Assembly: GCA_963736305.1 (NCBI GenBank)
Contig: CAVTOD010000005.1
Coordinates: forward strand, 620,001-684,000
From: DASUPK01 sp963736305
GTDB lineage: Bacteria; Actinomycetota; Thermoleophilia; Solirubrobacterales; 70-9
Direction: 5' to 3'
DNA length: 64,000 nucleotides
Part shown: positions 18,020 to 26,809 of the stretch, piece by piece
How the letters are laid out: every line of letters begins with the position of its first letter
How positions within the stretch are numbered: the first letter of the stretch is position 1
Position numbers and translations under genes: made by a program
The notes under the pieces: generated by a model
Database searches by the model: none
What the model was told of the DNA's origin: nothing
The model's input: the letters and a program-made list of their open reading frames with translations, nothing else

Positions 18020-18549
18020 TCGCGCTCGGTCCGCGCCACGAGGGCCGTCCCGATCCCCAGGATCGCCGCGAGCAGGAGGCCCCCCGCGAGCACGAAGAGG
18101 ACGTAGCCGAAGTCCTTCGTCCCGTTGCGCCCGAAGCTGATCACCGGTTCGACTCCGCCCCGCACGCGGGTCGACGAGACCGCCTCATAGGCGCCGGCCT
18201 CAGGGACCTTCAGCTTCGCGATCGAGCGGCGCACGTAGTCACCGTCGTCGAACTGGTTGAAGGCATAGGGGGTCGACCCGAGGAGGGACTGGCCGTTGGT
18301 GGTCCGCACGCGCAATCGCAGGTCGGTCGGGACGGCGAGCGGCGAATGCTCATCTGGGCCCAGCCGCTCCCCGTAGAAGATGATCACCTCGCCTGCCGGG
18401 AGAGTGACCGACTCGCGTCCGGGAACCGGGACCTCGCCGTAGGCGTGTGCGTCGCGGTTCGCGCCCACCGCCTCGACGATGGTCAGGACGATGGCGGAGA
18501 CGACGGTGACGACCACGACCCCCAGCGCGAGCCTGTACCCGGTCCGCAT
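18016..18549 (-). CDS. Membrane protein of unknown function, paralogue of the 19175 gene
   Basis: 177 residues with one membrane segment at each end (about 7-30 and 148-170). The middle is a beta-rich domain with YGEVPVPGRESVTLPAG at the start and GAYEAVSSTRV...GGVEPVISFG at the end. The same pattern (YGSFPVPGE..VTVPAG and GAYTVTAG..EDGVEPQILLG) appears in the gene at 19175-19555, so the two share a domain. I do not recognise a named family. Divergent from pyrE with 22 bases between starts. Confidence 0.7.
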   Translation of the reverse strand: MRTGYRLALGVVVVTVVSAIVLTIVEAVGANRDAHAYGEVPVPGRESVTLPAGEVIIFYGERLGPDEHSPLAVPTDLRLRVRTTNGQSLLGSTPYAFNQFDDGDYVRRSIAKLKVPEAGAYEAVSSTRVRGGVEPVISFGRNGTKDFGYVLFVLAGGLLLAAILGIGTALVARTERD

Positions 18550-18571
18550 CGACGCATCCTAGGATGCCCCG

Positions 18572-19141
18572 ATGCCTTCGGACCCGAACCGAGTACAGGA
18601 CGTCCTGCTCGCCGAGCTGCGCGAGCACGCGCTCGTGATCGGTGAGGTGACGCTCTCCAGCGGGCAGAAGGCCCAGTACTACGTCGACGCCAAGCGGGCC
18701 CTCTTGCGGCCGCGTGCCTTCCGCGCGGTCGGCGAGCTGATCGCCGCGGAGGCGATGCAGCGCGGAGCCACCGCCGTCGGCGGGATGACGATGGGTGCCG
18801 ACCCGCTCGCCAGCGCGGCGATCGGGGCCGACGCAGGCGAGGCACTGGTCGCATTCTTCGTTCGCAAGGAGAAGAAGGAGCACGGGCTGCAGCGCTGGAT
18901 CGAGGGGCCTGTGCTCGAGCCGGGCACCCGCTGCCTCGTGGTCGAGGACGTGGTCACCACCGGAGGCTCGACGGTCCGCGCGATCGAGCGGATCCTGGAA
19001 GAGGGACTCGCGGTGGCCGGGGTCCTCTCGGTGGTCGATCGGCTGGCCGGTGGCGGCGAGGCGATCGAGCAGGCCGGCGGCGAGCACTACCGCTCTCTGG
19101 TCACGATCGACGAGCTCTATCCGGATCGGCCCGACGGATGA
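18572..19141 (+). CDS. pyrE: Orotate phosphoribosyltransferase
   Basis: 189 residues. PyrE transfers the ribose phosphate of PRPP onto orotate to give OMP in pyrimidine synthesis. The PRPP-binding loop is intact (VVEDVVTTGGST), the flexible loop has FVRKEKKEHG with the catalytic lysines, and the N-terminal LSSGQKAQYYVDAKR is typical. Length is usual. It stands alone, away from other pyr genes in this window, flanked by two related membrane or surface protein genes on the opposite strand. Confidence 0.95.
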   Translation: MPSDPNRVQDVLLAELREHALVIGEVTLSSGQKAQYYVDAKRALLRPRAFRAVGELIAAEAMQRGATAVGGMTMGADPLASAAIGADAGEALVAFFVRKEKKEHGLQRWIEGPVLEPGTRCLVVEDVVTTGGSTVRAIERILEEGLAVAGVLSVVDRLAGGGEAIEQAGGEHYRSLVTIDELYPDRPDG

Positions 19142-19174
19142 GAGGGCGCGCCTAGGCGCAACCCGATTTGTGAA

Positions 19175-19555
19175 TCACTTGCCGAGCAGGATCTGCGGCT
19201 CGACACCGTCCTCGATCGCCGGCCCGGCCGTGACGGTGTAGGCGCCCGGATCTGTGATCTCGACCGTTCCCACCCGGGCCCGGCTCCAGCCGCTGCCCGT
19301 GTTGAGCGACTCCCCCATGCCTCGGAAACCAGGGCCCTTGATCTCGAGCGGGTCGCCACCGGCGGCGTTCGTCAGCTGAACCTGGAGCGTGTAGGAGATC
19401 TTGAGCTTGCCGGCGGGCACGGTGACCGTCGTCTCTCCCGGGACCGGAAAGGAGCCGTAGTCGCCGGCGCTCTTCCGGGAGGCGAAGACGCGGTAGAGGA
19501 TGTAGGCGTCGAGGGCGCCGCCTTTGCGGCGGCTTTGCGAGGATGCCCGGCTCAT
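19175..19555 (-). CDS. Unknown protein with the same beta domain as the 18016 gene
   Basis: 126 residues. Its domain (about 30-126) matches the middle of the 18016 product: YGSFPVPGETTVTVPAG, then TDPGAYTV..EDGVEPQILLG. Unlike that protein it lacks a clear C-terminal membrane helix, and its N-terminal hydrophobic stretch (LDAYILYRVFAS) is weak. The ATG at 19555 and the ATG of the divergent membrane protein (19554) share one CATG palindrome, so the two genes overlap head to head by 2 bases. No Shine-Dalgarno is seen for this start; a longer frame exists but lies antisense to the neighbour. Confidence 0.6.
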   Translation of the reverse strand: MSRASSQSRRKGGALDAYILYRVFASRKSAGDYGSFPVPGETTVTVPAGKLKISYTLQVQLTNAAGGDPLEIKGPGFRGMGESLNTGSGWSRARVGTVEITDPGAYTVTAGPAIEDGVEPQILLGK

Positions 19556-21299
19556 GTCGGTGAGAGAGATGAACCGGCGAGAGGTAGGGCTCGCCGCGCT
19601 CGGGGCCTGCCTGCTCGCGATCGTGATGACCTGGCCCCTGATCGGGCATCTGGGGGACACCGTCCCGCGCGACATCGGGGATCCGTTGGCCGAGGCGTGG
19701 CAGCCGGCGTGGGGCGGGCACGCCCTGATCCACCAGCCCCTCCACTTCTTCGACGCCAATCGCTTCTGGCCGACCAACTACTCACTTGCCTTCGGCGACG
19801 CGCTGATCGGCTACGCGCCGGCCGGCATCATCGGCAGCGGGCCGCACGCGGCGATGGTTCGCTACGACCTGCTCTTCCTCTTCGCCTACGCGCTCGCCTT
19901 CTTTGGCGCCTACCTGCTTGCTCGGGAGTTGGGCATCGGCCCGCTGGGGGCCGTGATCGCGGGGGCCGCGTTCGCATACGCCCCGTACAGGCTCGAGCAG
20001 GATGGGCATCTGCAGGTGATCTCGAGCGGCGGGATCCCGCTGGCAATCGCCTTTGCGGTCCGGGGGATCCGGCTGAGGAAACCGTGGTGGCTCTTCTGGG
20101 CCTGGCTGGTGGCCGCCTGGGAGGTGTCGATCGGCTGGGTGCTCGGCTTGCCGTTTGCCTACGGGATCGGCGGTGCCGTCCTGATCGCGGTCATCGGGTG
20201 GCTCATTCGCGGCAGGCCGCCGGTTCCGCGCCGGTTCATCGTCGCGGCCGCCGCCGGCGCCGTTGTCTTCACCGCGGTCTCCTACTGGATCGCCCACCCG
20301 TACCTCTACATCGCGGACAACTTCCCGGCCGCCAAGCGGAGCCCCCACGAGGTCGCCGCCTTCTCCGGGCCGCTCAAGGTCTTCCTCACGGCCCCCGAGG
20401 AGAACTTCGTCTGGGGCTCGGCCACGGCGGGCATCCGGGACACGCTCACGACCTGGCAGGAGAAGACCCTATTCCCGGGGGCGCTGATCCTCGTGCTGGC
20501 CGTCGTTGGGCTGTGGTCGAGCAGCCTGTCCAAGCGCTGGCGCTGGGGCATTGGAATCGCGGCCGTGGCGATCATGGTGCTCGAGCTGGGCTTCCGCGAG
20601 GAGGGTGGCCTGCTCTGGCCCTATCGCGTTCTCTACGACGTGCTGCCCGGCTGGGACGCGATCCGCACTCCTGGGCGCCTGGCGACCTTCTCGTCGCTCG
20701 CGCTCGCCCTGCTTGCGGCCGCCGGCGCGGAGGCGGCGATCCGCGCGGCCGGGCGGAGACGATGGCCGACCGCCTCGGCGGTCGCAATCGCCGGCGTGCT
20801 CAGCCTGGCGATCGTGACCGAGGGACGGAGCCTGCCGTTCGATCCCTTCGACAACCAGGCGGAGCCGGCCGTGCCGCCGTCGGGTCCGTCGACGGCCGAC
20901 ATTCCGCAACCACAACTGCATCTGCCGGCGCTCACGGCGAAGGAGAATCGCGCCTTCCAGCTGGAGTCCACGGATGGCTTCCCCGAGATCGTCAACGGCC
21001 GAGCCAGCACCAACCCCGCCGTGGTCCTTGACCTGGTGCGGCACATGGCCACCTTCCCGGACGCGGCCACCGTCCAGGAGCTGCAGAACTACGGCGTCCG
21101 CACGGTGGTCCTGCACCTCGGCCTCACCGAGGGGACCCCGCAGGCGGGCGCGGCTCGCAGGCCGGTTGCCGGTCTGCCGCTCAGGCGCTACCGCTTGCCG
21201 GACAAGCCGGGACTCGTCTTCTACGAGGTGGGCTCGTCGAACGCGAGCCCTGGCCCCAAGGCCGCCTCCCGCACGGCGGGCACGTCCGGATCCGACTGA
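19554..21299 (+). CDS. Large polytopic membrane protein, GT-C/YfhO-like
   Basis: 581 residues with about ten to twelve membrane helices and a soluble C-terminal part (about 440-581). The first outside loop carries GDTVPRDIGDPL, with acidic residues where GT-C glycosyltransferases have their catalytic Asp, and NRFWPTNYSLAFGDAL, a pattern seen in actinobacterial membrane proteins of surface-glycan loci. GAGGA precedes ATG 19554 by about 9 bases; MNRRE at 19569 is an alternative start. It is convergent with the 21221 membrane protein and their coding ends overlap by 79 bases. Confidence 0.75.
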   Translation: MSVREMNRREVGLAALGACLLAIVMTWPLIGHLGDTVPRDIGDPLAEAWQPAWGGHALIHQPLHFFDANRFWPTNYSLAFGDALIGYAPAGIIGSGPHAAMVRYDLLFLFAYALAFFGAYLLARELGIGPLGAVIAGAAFAYAPYRLEQDGHLQVISSGGIPLAIAFAVRGIRLRKPWWLFWAWLVAAWEVSIGWVLGLPFAYGIGGAVLIAVIGWLIRGRPPVPRRFIVAAAAGAVVFTAVSYWIAHPYLYIADNFPAAKRSPHEVAAFSGPLKVFLTAPEENFVWGSATAGIRDTLTTWQEKTLFPGALILVLAVVGLWSSSLSKRWRWGIGIAAVAIMVLELGFREEGGLLWPYRVLYDVLPGWDAIRTPGRLATFSSLALALLAAAGAEAAIRAAGRRRWPTASAVAIAGVLSLAIVTEGRSLPFDPFDNQAEPAVPPSGPSTADIPQPQLHLPALTAKENRAFQLESTDGFPEIVNGRASTNPAVVLDLVRHMATFPDAATVQELQNYGVRTVVLHLGLTEGTPQAGAARRPVAGLPLRRYRLPDKPGLVFYEVGSSNASPGPKAASRTAGTSGSD

Positions 21300-23008
21300 G
21301 CGTGGTGCTCGCGGAGCCGGACGATGCTCAGCGTCGCGAGCGAGAGCACGAGGGCCGAGGTGATCAGCCAGAGGGCGGAGATGTTGCCCGAGTCCAGCAC
21401 GCTGATGTCGTCCCCGGCGATTCCCGGGCCGACGGCTGAGACGCACGCCCAGGTCAGGACCGCCGGCACGGCGTAGCGGAAGTCGGAGAGGCTCACCGAT
21501 GGAGTGGCGCGGACGGCCAGCACGATGGCGGTGAGCGCCGCCGCGACGACCGGCGCGACCGCGAGCCAGGCGTTCGTGACCCCGAAGGCGGTGAGGACGG
21601 TGTGCTCGAGCCTGCCCTGGACGATCCAGTCGGCCCAGGTCCCGGTCCCCTGCTTGCCGATCAGCGGATAGGTAAGCGACCCCACCAGCATCATCAGCGC
21701 CGACGGGATCGCGAGGCCGAGCGTCACGGCGGGAAGCCGCTTGTAGGCGTACGGCAGCCCGAGGGCCAGGAAGGGGAGGGCCGGGATCAGGAAGCGCGGG
21801 CCGGGGGTGCCGCCGCCGAAGGGCAGCCAGTAGCCGCTGTTGTAGACGAAGTACACGGCGGCGACGGCGAGGATCGTGTTCGCCTCCGCGCGATGGCCGC
21901 GGCCGCGCATCATGAAGACCCCGACGACGCACATGACGATGATCGGCGTGAGCACGAGCAGGCCGCGCCCGGCGAGCATCAGGCTGACGGCGCTGTCGAA
22001 GCGCGGCGCGGTGATCCCGAAGAAGCCGTGGCTGTTCAGGCCGAGCAGATCGTGGCCGCTGACCCCCGGGAAGGCGACGGCCGAGCCGTAGGCGAGCGTC
22101 AGCGGATTGCCGAAGGCCCAGTAGTTGAAGGCGAGCATCGGGAGAGCGCCCGCCACCGCGCCGGCCCCGTAGACCGCGCTTCGCCTGATGCGAGGGCGCG
22201 CGCCAGCGCGACCCGTTTGATGCTGGTTCTTGCGGGAGAGGGCATAGCCGAACAGGACGATCCCGACGAGGCCCGTCTGGAACTCGAAGGTCACGGCGAG
22301 GCCGGCGAGCAGGCCGGCGGCCGCCACCATCCCGAGGCTGGGCGCCTTGTCCCTCTCCTTCATCAACAGGCAGAACGCCGCGAAGGCGAAGCCCGCCGAG
22401 ATCACGTGGGAGAAGAACTCGGCGGCGAAGGTCATCACCACCGTCGCGAGGCCGAGGGTGATTGCCGCGGCGGTGCCGTAGCCGGGCAGGAAGCGGTCGG
22501 CAGCCCAGCGCACCGCCAGCAGCAGCAGGATCGCCGGGAACACCGCGGCGAGCAGCGTCAGCGCCCAGACGATCGGGGTGGACTGCTGCACGATGGCCTG
22601 TACCCGCTGACCGCGTTCGACGTTGTAGCCGTAGTTCTCGAGCGGCACGACGCTGTCCGGGAGCCACTTGGGATGGGCCGTGCGCTGCGCGTTGCTGACG
22701 GCGGCGCGGGCGAGCTTGTCACCGCCGAGCCCCTTGATCGCCGCATACAGCGGGGTGGTGAGCGCGGCCATGCCCGGGCTCTTCACGGAGTAGAAGTGCC
22801 CGTCGACCCAGGCCTTGTCGTTGGTGTCCCAGTGCCACTGGTCGATCTGGGCCTGGCCCTTGTCGAAGGCCTGCACCTGGTCGTAGTGGGCCATCTGGGC
22901 CCAGCCCATCTGGTGCATGACGAGTCCCCAGGCCACGCCGAGGGTGACCACGGCGGCCATCCCGGGGCGCGAGCGGAGCGGGTGCAGTGCTTGTCTCAGT
23001 CGCCTCAT
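21221..23008 (-). CDS. Polytopic membrane protein, probable GT-C-type glycosyltransferase
   Basis: 595 residues with about twelve membrane helices. After the first helix an outside segment contains YDQVQAF and a VDGHFYSVKSPGMAALTTPLY pattern, typical of actinobacterial PMT-like or ArnT-like membrane proteins that use lipid-linked sugars. The ATG at 23008 overlaps the stop of the methyltransferase gene by 4 bases; the longer frame upstream is shadow. Last gene of the GT2-methyltransferase-GT-C operon. Donor and acceptor unknown. Confidence 0.75.
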   Translation of the reverse strand: MRRLRQALHPLRSRPGMAAVVTLGVAWGLVMHQMGWAQMAHYDQVQAFDKGQAQIDQWHWDTNDKAWVDGHFYSVKSPGMAALTTPLYAAIKGLGGDKLARAAVSNAQRTAHPKWLPDSVVPLENYGYNVERGQRVQAIVQQSTPIVWALTLLAAVFPAILLLLAVRWAADRFLPGYGTAAAITLGLATVVMTFAAEFFSHVISAGFAFAAFCLLMKERDKAPSLGMVAAAGLLAGLAVTFEFQTGLVGIVLFGYALSRKNQHQTGRAGARPRIRRSAVYGAGAVAGALPMLAFNYWAFGNPLTLAYGSAVAFPGVSGHDLLGLNSHGFFGITAPRFDSAVSLMLAGRGLLVLTPIIVMCVVGVFMMRGRGHRAEANTILAVAAVYFVYNSGYWLPFGGGTPGPRFLIPALPFLALGLPYAYKRLPAVTLGLAIPSALMMLVGSLTYPLIGKQGTGTWADWIVQGRLEHTVLTAFGVTNAWLAVAPVVAAALTAIVLAVRATPSVSLSDFRYAVPAVLTWACVSAVGPGIAGDDISVLDSGNISALWLITSALVLSLATLSIVRLREHHAQSDPDVPAVREAALGPGLAFDEPTS

Positions 23009-23631
23009 GAAGGCGGCGATTGTACGCGGCAGAGGACCATGGTCCAGGGGGTCGGGGTTCTGAGCTCGGTTACCTCGAAGCGACGCGTGAGAAACCGCAC
23101 GAAGTCCCGTTTCGACCAGTGGTTCAGGTGCCCGGGCGTGTTTCCGAGTTCGCCGACGTAGGAGAACCGAGCTAGGTTGAGCGCCCGCCAGAGAGGCTCG
23201 CGCGGCACGCTCGCGATCAGCCACGGCTTTGCCAGGCCGGCCAGGACGTCGAGTGCGCGTTCCGGGTCCTCCAGATGCTCGAGCACCTCACAGCAGACGA
23301 TCAGCTCGGCGGCGTGGCGATCGTGCTGGAGCTCCTCGACAGGCGTGGCCTCGAAGTCGATCTCAACCCCGGCGGCCGCCGCCCGGCTGCGCGCCTCCTC
23401 CAGGACCTGCGGAAAGGCGTCCGTCCCCCGCATCCGGATCCCGCGCCTGGCGAGGCGGATGGCCAGCTCGCCCTCGCCGCAGCCCACCTCGTGGGCATCT
23501 TTGGCGCCCGTCCGCTCGACGAGCTCGTCGAGCTGGGACATGAAGCCCGCCATCAGCCGTCGCGCGACCGGGTTCGACGTGCCGTACTTGTCGTAGACGT
23601 TCCCGCCGGCCTCGGCGGCTTCGACACTCAC
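23005..23631 (-). CDS. Class I SAM-dependent methyltransferase
   Basis: 208 residues. SAM-binding motif I reads EVGCGEGELA near residue 48, motif II has the acidic RGTDAF, and motif IV VCCEVLEHLEDPE is the usual UbiE/Methyltransf_11/25 pattern. It lies between a GT2 glycosyltransferase and a GT-C-like membrane protein with 4-base overlaps on both sides, so a sugar or lipid-linked sugar acceptor is likely by context. Confidence 0.88.
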   Translation of the reverse strand: MSVEAAEAGGNVYDKYGTSNPVARRLMAGFMSQLDELVERTGAKDAHEVGCGEGELAIRLARRGIRMRGTDAFPQVLEEARSRAAAAGVEIDFEATPVEELQHDRHAAELIVCCEVLEHLEDPERALDVLAGLAKPWLIASVPREPLWRALNLARFSYVGELGNTPGHLNHWSKRDFVRFLTRRFEVTELRTPTPWTMVLCRVQSPPS

Positions 23632-24659
23632 CGGACCGCGGTGGTCTCGATCGTCTCGACGGTCAACGGGCGCTCCGGCTCGCGGTCGCCGCGCTCATAG
23701 TTCGAGGGTGGGACTCCCGCCTCGAGCTCGAGTCGCCGGACGCGCTCGTACACGCGCTGCTGGATCGAGCGCTGACCGGCGAGGGCGTCGCCGATGATCC
23801 CGAGGGCGAACATCTGGACGGCGGCGAGCATCAGCACCGCGCCGAGGATCAGCGACTGGATGTGGCCGCTTCGGTCGCCGTTGACGATCCAATCGAAGAG
23901 GAAGGGCGACCAGGCCGCAAGCGCCAGCAGCCCGAAGACGATGGTGAGCCCCATGAACACGCGGAGCGGCTCATACAGCGTGTAGGCGCGGAAGATCGCG
24001 AAGGCGTTTCGCCTGACGTAGGCGGAGGTTGACCCAACGAGTCGGGACTCACGCTCGGTCTCATTCGGCGAGATCGGCACGTCCTCGATCGCGACCGACA
24101 TCTTGCCCGCCTGGATCAGGCTCTCGAGCGTGTAGGTGTAGCGGGAGACGACGATCAGCTGGAGGGCGGCCTCGCGGTTGTAGGCGCGGAAGCCCGAGGT
24201 CGTGTCGAGGACCCTTGTGCCCGACGCCCTGCGCACCACCCAGCTGCCGAGCTTCTGCAGGAGCTTCTTGGTGGGCGAGAAGTGATCGACCGTCTGAACC
24301 TGGCGATCGCCGACGACCATATCGGCGCGGCGAGCGACGATCGGCTCCACCAGGCGGGGAATGTCGGTGGAGCTGTACTGGCCGTCGGCGTCGGTGTTGA
24401 CGATCACGTCGGCGCCGAGCTTGAGCGCGGCGTCGAGCCCGGCCTGGAAGGCGGTGGCGAGCCCGCGGTGGCTCGTCAGGCGCACGAGGTGGTCGACGCC
24501 GTGGCGCCTGGCGATCTCGACCGTGCGGTCGGTCGAGCCGTCGTCGACGATCAGCCACTCGACCTGATCGAAGCCGGTGACCTCCCGGGGCAGCCCGGAG
24601 AGCACCCGCGGCAGGCACTCCTCCTCGTTCAGGCAGGGGATCTGGATTACCAGCTTCAT
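23628..24659 (-). CDS. GT2 family glycosyltransferase with membrane anchor (polyprenyl-phosphate sugar transferase-like)
   Basis: 343 residues. GT-A fold with IPCLNEEE at the N-terminus, WLIVDDGSTDRT and the metal-binding NTDADGQY, as in dolichyl-phosphate mannose synthase and related enzymes. Two membrane helices (about 232-255 and 268-290) follow. It probably loads a sugar onto polyprenyl phosphate on the inner face of the membrane, supplying the GT-C-like protein two genes downstream. First gene of its operon; divergent from the GH5 gene with 27 bases between starts. Confidence 0.9.
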   Translation of the reverse strand: MKLVIQIPCLNEEECLPRVLSGLPREVTGFDQVEWLIVDDGSTDRTVEIARRHGVDHLVRLTSHRGLATAFQAGLDAALKLGADVIVNTDADGQYSSTDIPRLVEPIVARRADMVVGDRQVQTVDHFSPTKKLLQKLGSWVVRRASGTRVLDTTSGFRAYNREAALQLIVVSRYTYTLESLIQAGKMSVAIEDVPISPNETERESRLVGSTSAYVRRNAFAIFRAYTLYEPLRVFMGLTIVFGLLALAAWSPFLFDWIVNGDRSGHIQSLILGAVLMLAAVQMFALGIIGDALAGQRSIQQRVYERVRRLELEAGVPPSNYERGDREPERPLTVETIETTAVR

Positions 24660-24686
24660 CGCGCTGATCGTAGGGTTTGTTCGGAG

Positions 24687-25763
24687 ATGACGCGGTTTCT
24701 ACGGATCGTCCTGCTTGCGCTGTGCCTGGGCGCCATTTCGGCGCCCCCGGCCGCCTCCGCGCTCGGCCTCAGCGTGTCCGGGAACCACCTGGTCGACGAG
24801 CCGGGGCAGCCGATCAGGCTGCTCGGCGTCAGCCGCAGCGGCTCGGAATACGCCTGCGCGGAGGGCTTCGGGTTCTTCGACGGACCAACGAGCGCGCGGA
24901 GCATCCGCGCGATGAAGAGGTGGGGGATCAACGCCGTTCGCCTACCTCTCAACCCGGACTGCTGGCTCGGGACCGATGGGGTCAAGCCGGCGCTCTCAGG
25001 CGACGCATACCGGAACGCGATCGATGGGTTTGTCACCCGGCTCAACCAGGCCGGCCTCTATGTGGTGATCGATGAGCACGTCGCTGCGCCCGCGGGCCAG
25101 AAGGCGCTCGGGATCATCCCGATGCCGGACGCCGACTCCTCGCCCGCGTTCTGGACCTCGGTGGCGTCGCACTTCGCCTCCAACCACTCGCTCGTCTTCG
25201 ACCTCTACAACGAGCCCCACGACATCGGCTGGGACTGCTGGCTCGCGAGTTGCGATGTCCCGGCCGGCGGCCGCTTCAGCGAGCGGCATGGCGCCTACCG
25301 GGCGACAGGGATGCAGCAGCTGGTGGACGCGGTCCGCTCCACCGGAGCGATACAGCCGCTGATGCTCGGCGGGACCGACTATGCGCGAGATCTCTCGGAA
25401 TGGCTCGCCCACGAGCCGGTCGATCCACTGCACCAGCTGGTTGCCTCCGAGCACAACTACGGACACCATCTGGCGCCCTGCCTGGGCGCCTGCAAGGTTG
25501 CGATCGCGGCGACGGCCGCCCAGGTGCCGGTCGTCGTCGGCGAGCTCGGGCAGACCGACTGCCGCCACGACTACATCGACAAGTGGATGCGCTGGGCCGA
25601 CCGCCAGGGGATCTCCTACTTCGGCTGGGCCTGGGACACGAAGGGCGGGTGGACCTGTCACGCCGGGCCGAGCCTGATCGAGAACTACCGCGGCAAGCCG
25701 ACCGGCTTCGGGGTCGGCTTCCGGAATCACCTGCTGGCACTGAGGCGGCATGCTCGAGGTTGA
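24687..25763 (+). CDS. Secreted glycoside hydrolase family 5
   Basis: 358 residues. Signal peptide (about 1-25, ending ASA). GH5 (beta/alpha)8 barrel with VRLPLNPDCW, the proton donor in LYNEPHD and the nucleophile in VVVGELGQ. Four or more cysteines may form disulphides. It cleaves beta-linked glucans, mannans or similar; substrate not predictable. TAGGGT ends 10 bases before the ATG, compatible with a near-leaderless promoter. It overlaps the next gene by 14 bases. Confidence 0.9.
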   Translation: MTRFLRIVLLALCLGAISAPPAASALGLSVSGNHLVDEPGQPIRLLGVSRSGSEYACAEGFGFFDGPTSARSIRAMKRWGINAVRLPLNPDCWLGTDGVKPALSGDAYRNAIDGFVTRLNQAGLYVVIDEHVAAPAGQKALGIIPMPDADSSPAFWTSVASHFASNHSLVFDLYNEPHDIGWDCWLASCDVPAGGRFSERHGAYRATGMQQLVDAVRSTGAIQPLMLGGTDYARDLSEWLAHEPVDPLHQLVASEHNYGHHLAPCLGACKVAIAATAAQVPVVVGELGQTDCRHDYIDKWMRWADRQGISYFGWAWDTKGGWTCHAGPSLIENYRGKPTGFGVGFRNHLLALRRHARG

Positions 25764-26493
25764 GCGGCTCGGCGAGGGCCCGCCGGTCCTCTTCGTGCAC
25801 GGCGACATCGTCGGTCCCTCCCTCACCTGGCGCAAGCAGCGAGAGCTCGCCGAGCGCTGGAGCCTGATCATTCCGAGCCGGCCGGGCTTCGGCGAGAGCC
25901 CGCCGCTGGAGCGAAACGACTTCGAGGTGGAAGCGCCGATGTTCGCCGAGCTGCTCGGCGACGGCGCGCACCTGGTGGGTCACTCCTACGGCGCGGTGAT
26001 CGCTCTGCTCGCGGCGGCGGAACGGCCGGAGGCGGTCCACTCGCTGACGGTGTCGGAGCCCGGCTCGCTCCGGCTTGCCGAGGGAACGCCCGTGGTCGAC
26101 GAGATGATCGCCAACGGCGAGCGCCTCTTCGGCCACGCGTCCTCGATTCCATCGGAGGACTTCCTGCGGCTGTTTCGAGGCGGCGCGGGCTCGGCCTACG
26201 AGACGCCGGGCGAGCTGCCGGAGGAGCTCCTCCACGGAGTCGATCTGCTCAAGCGGGAGAGACCCTCATGGGAGGCTGAGATCCCGATTGAGACGCTGGC
26301 CTCCGCTGATTTCCCGATCCTGGTCGTCTCCGGCGGCCACTCGCCGGCCTTCGAGGCGGTGTGCGACGCGCTCGCCGACGGAGTCTCCGGTGAGCGCGTC
26401 GTGATCCCGGGTCGCGGCCACACCGTTCCCTCGACCGGCGCGCCCTACAACGAGCGCCTCGAGGCGTTTCTGCTGGCCGCCGACCGGCACTGA
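25750..26493 (+). CDS. Alpha/beta-fold hydrolase
   Basis: 247 residues. FVHGDIVG forms the oxyanion region, GHSYG carries the nucleophilic Ser, VVSGGHSPAFE is where the acid residue is expected (with Glu rather than Asp as candidate), and GRGHTVP gives the His. Substrate unknown. The 14-base overlap with the GH5 gene suggests co-expression. No signal peptide, so it acts inside the cell. Confidence 0.87.
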   Translation: MLEVERLGEGPPVLFVHGDIVGPSLTWRKQRELAERWSLIIPSRPGFGESPPLERNDFEVEAPMFAELLGDGAHLVGHSYGAVIALLAAAERPEAVHSLTVSEPGSLRLAEGTPVVDEMIANGERLFGHASSIPSEDFLRLFRGGAGSAYETPGELPEELLHGVDLLKRERPSWEAEIPIETLASADFPILVVSGGHSPAFEAVCDALADGVSGERVVIPGRGHTVPSTGAPYNERLEAFLLAADRH

Positions 26494-26596
26494 CGCTTCT
26501 CCCATTCACAAAATCGATACGGGCAGAGACCACCTCCTTAACCGGTCGGCGCGCGCTTCCTCCTAGGTTGGCTGCGGCTGGCGCCGATCACTTCCT

Positions 26597-26809
26597 CTGA
26601 CTCCCGAGCTGGGCAGCTTCTCCGCCGGCGTCGCCGCCTGGGACGGCAAGGAGACTCTCGACGAGCTGCTGCGGCGCGCCGACGTCGCTCTCTACTCCGC
26701 CAAGACCGACGGTGGCAGGCGGGTGGAGATCGCTCCACCCACCCTCGAGCCTGCCGAGGTCTTCCCGGAGGCTGCGGTGCGGACGGACGAAGCGACCAGC
26801 CGCGAATAG
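26597..26809 (+). pseudogene. C-terminal fragment of a GGDEF (diguanylate cyclase) domain
   Basis: In one frame the DNA reads TPELGSFSAGVAAWDG, then ETLDELLRRADVALYSAK and TDGGRRVEI, ending at TAG 26807-26809. This is the last third of a GGDEF domain (the SxGVA..ADxALYxAK segment). The catalytic GGEEF part is missing: an in-frame TAG lies at 26564-26566 and unrelated sequence precedes it. The fragment cannot make cyclic di-GMP. Its right half is antisense to the C-terminal codons of the acyltransferase, so a deletion appears to have joined the two genes tail to tail. Confidence 0.75.

Noticed and set aside
20469..22667. Minus-strand open frame of 732 codons
   Set aside because: Arg/Gly/Pro-rich shadow across two membrane protein genes; no domain recognised and the other frames give clear helices.
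21602..23161. Plus-strand open frame of 519 codons
   Set aside because: Antisense to the GT-C-like gene, acidic/His-rich shadow composition, no domain.
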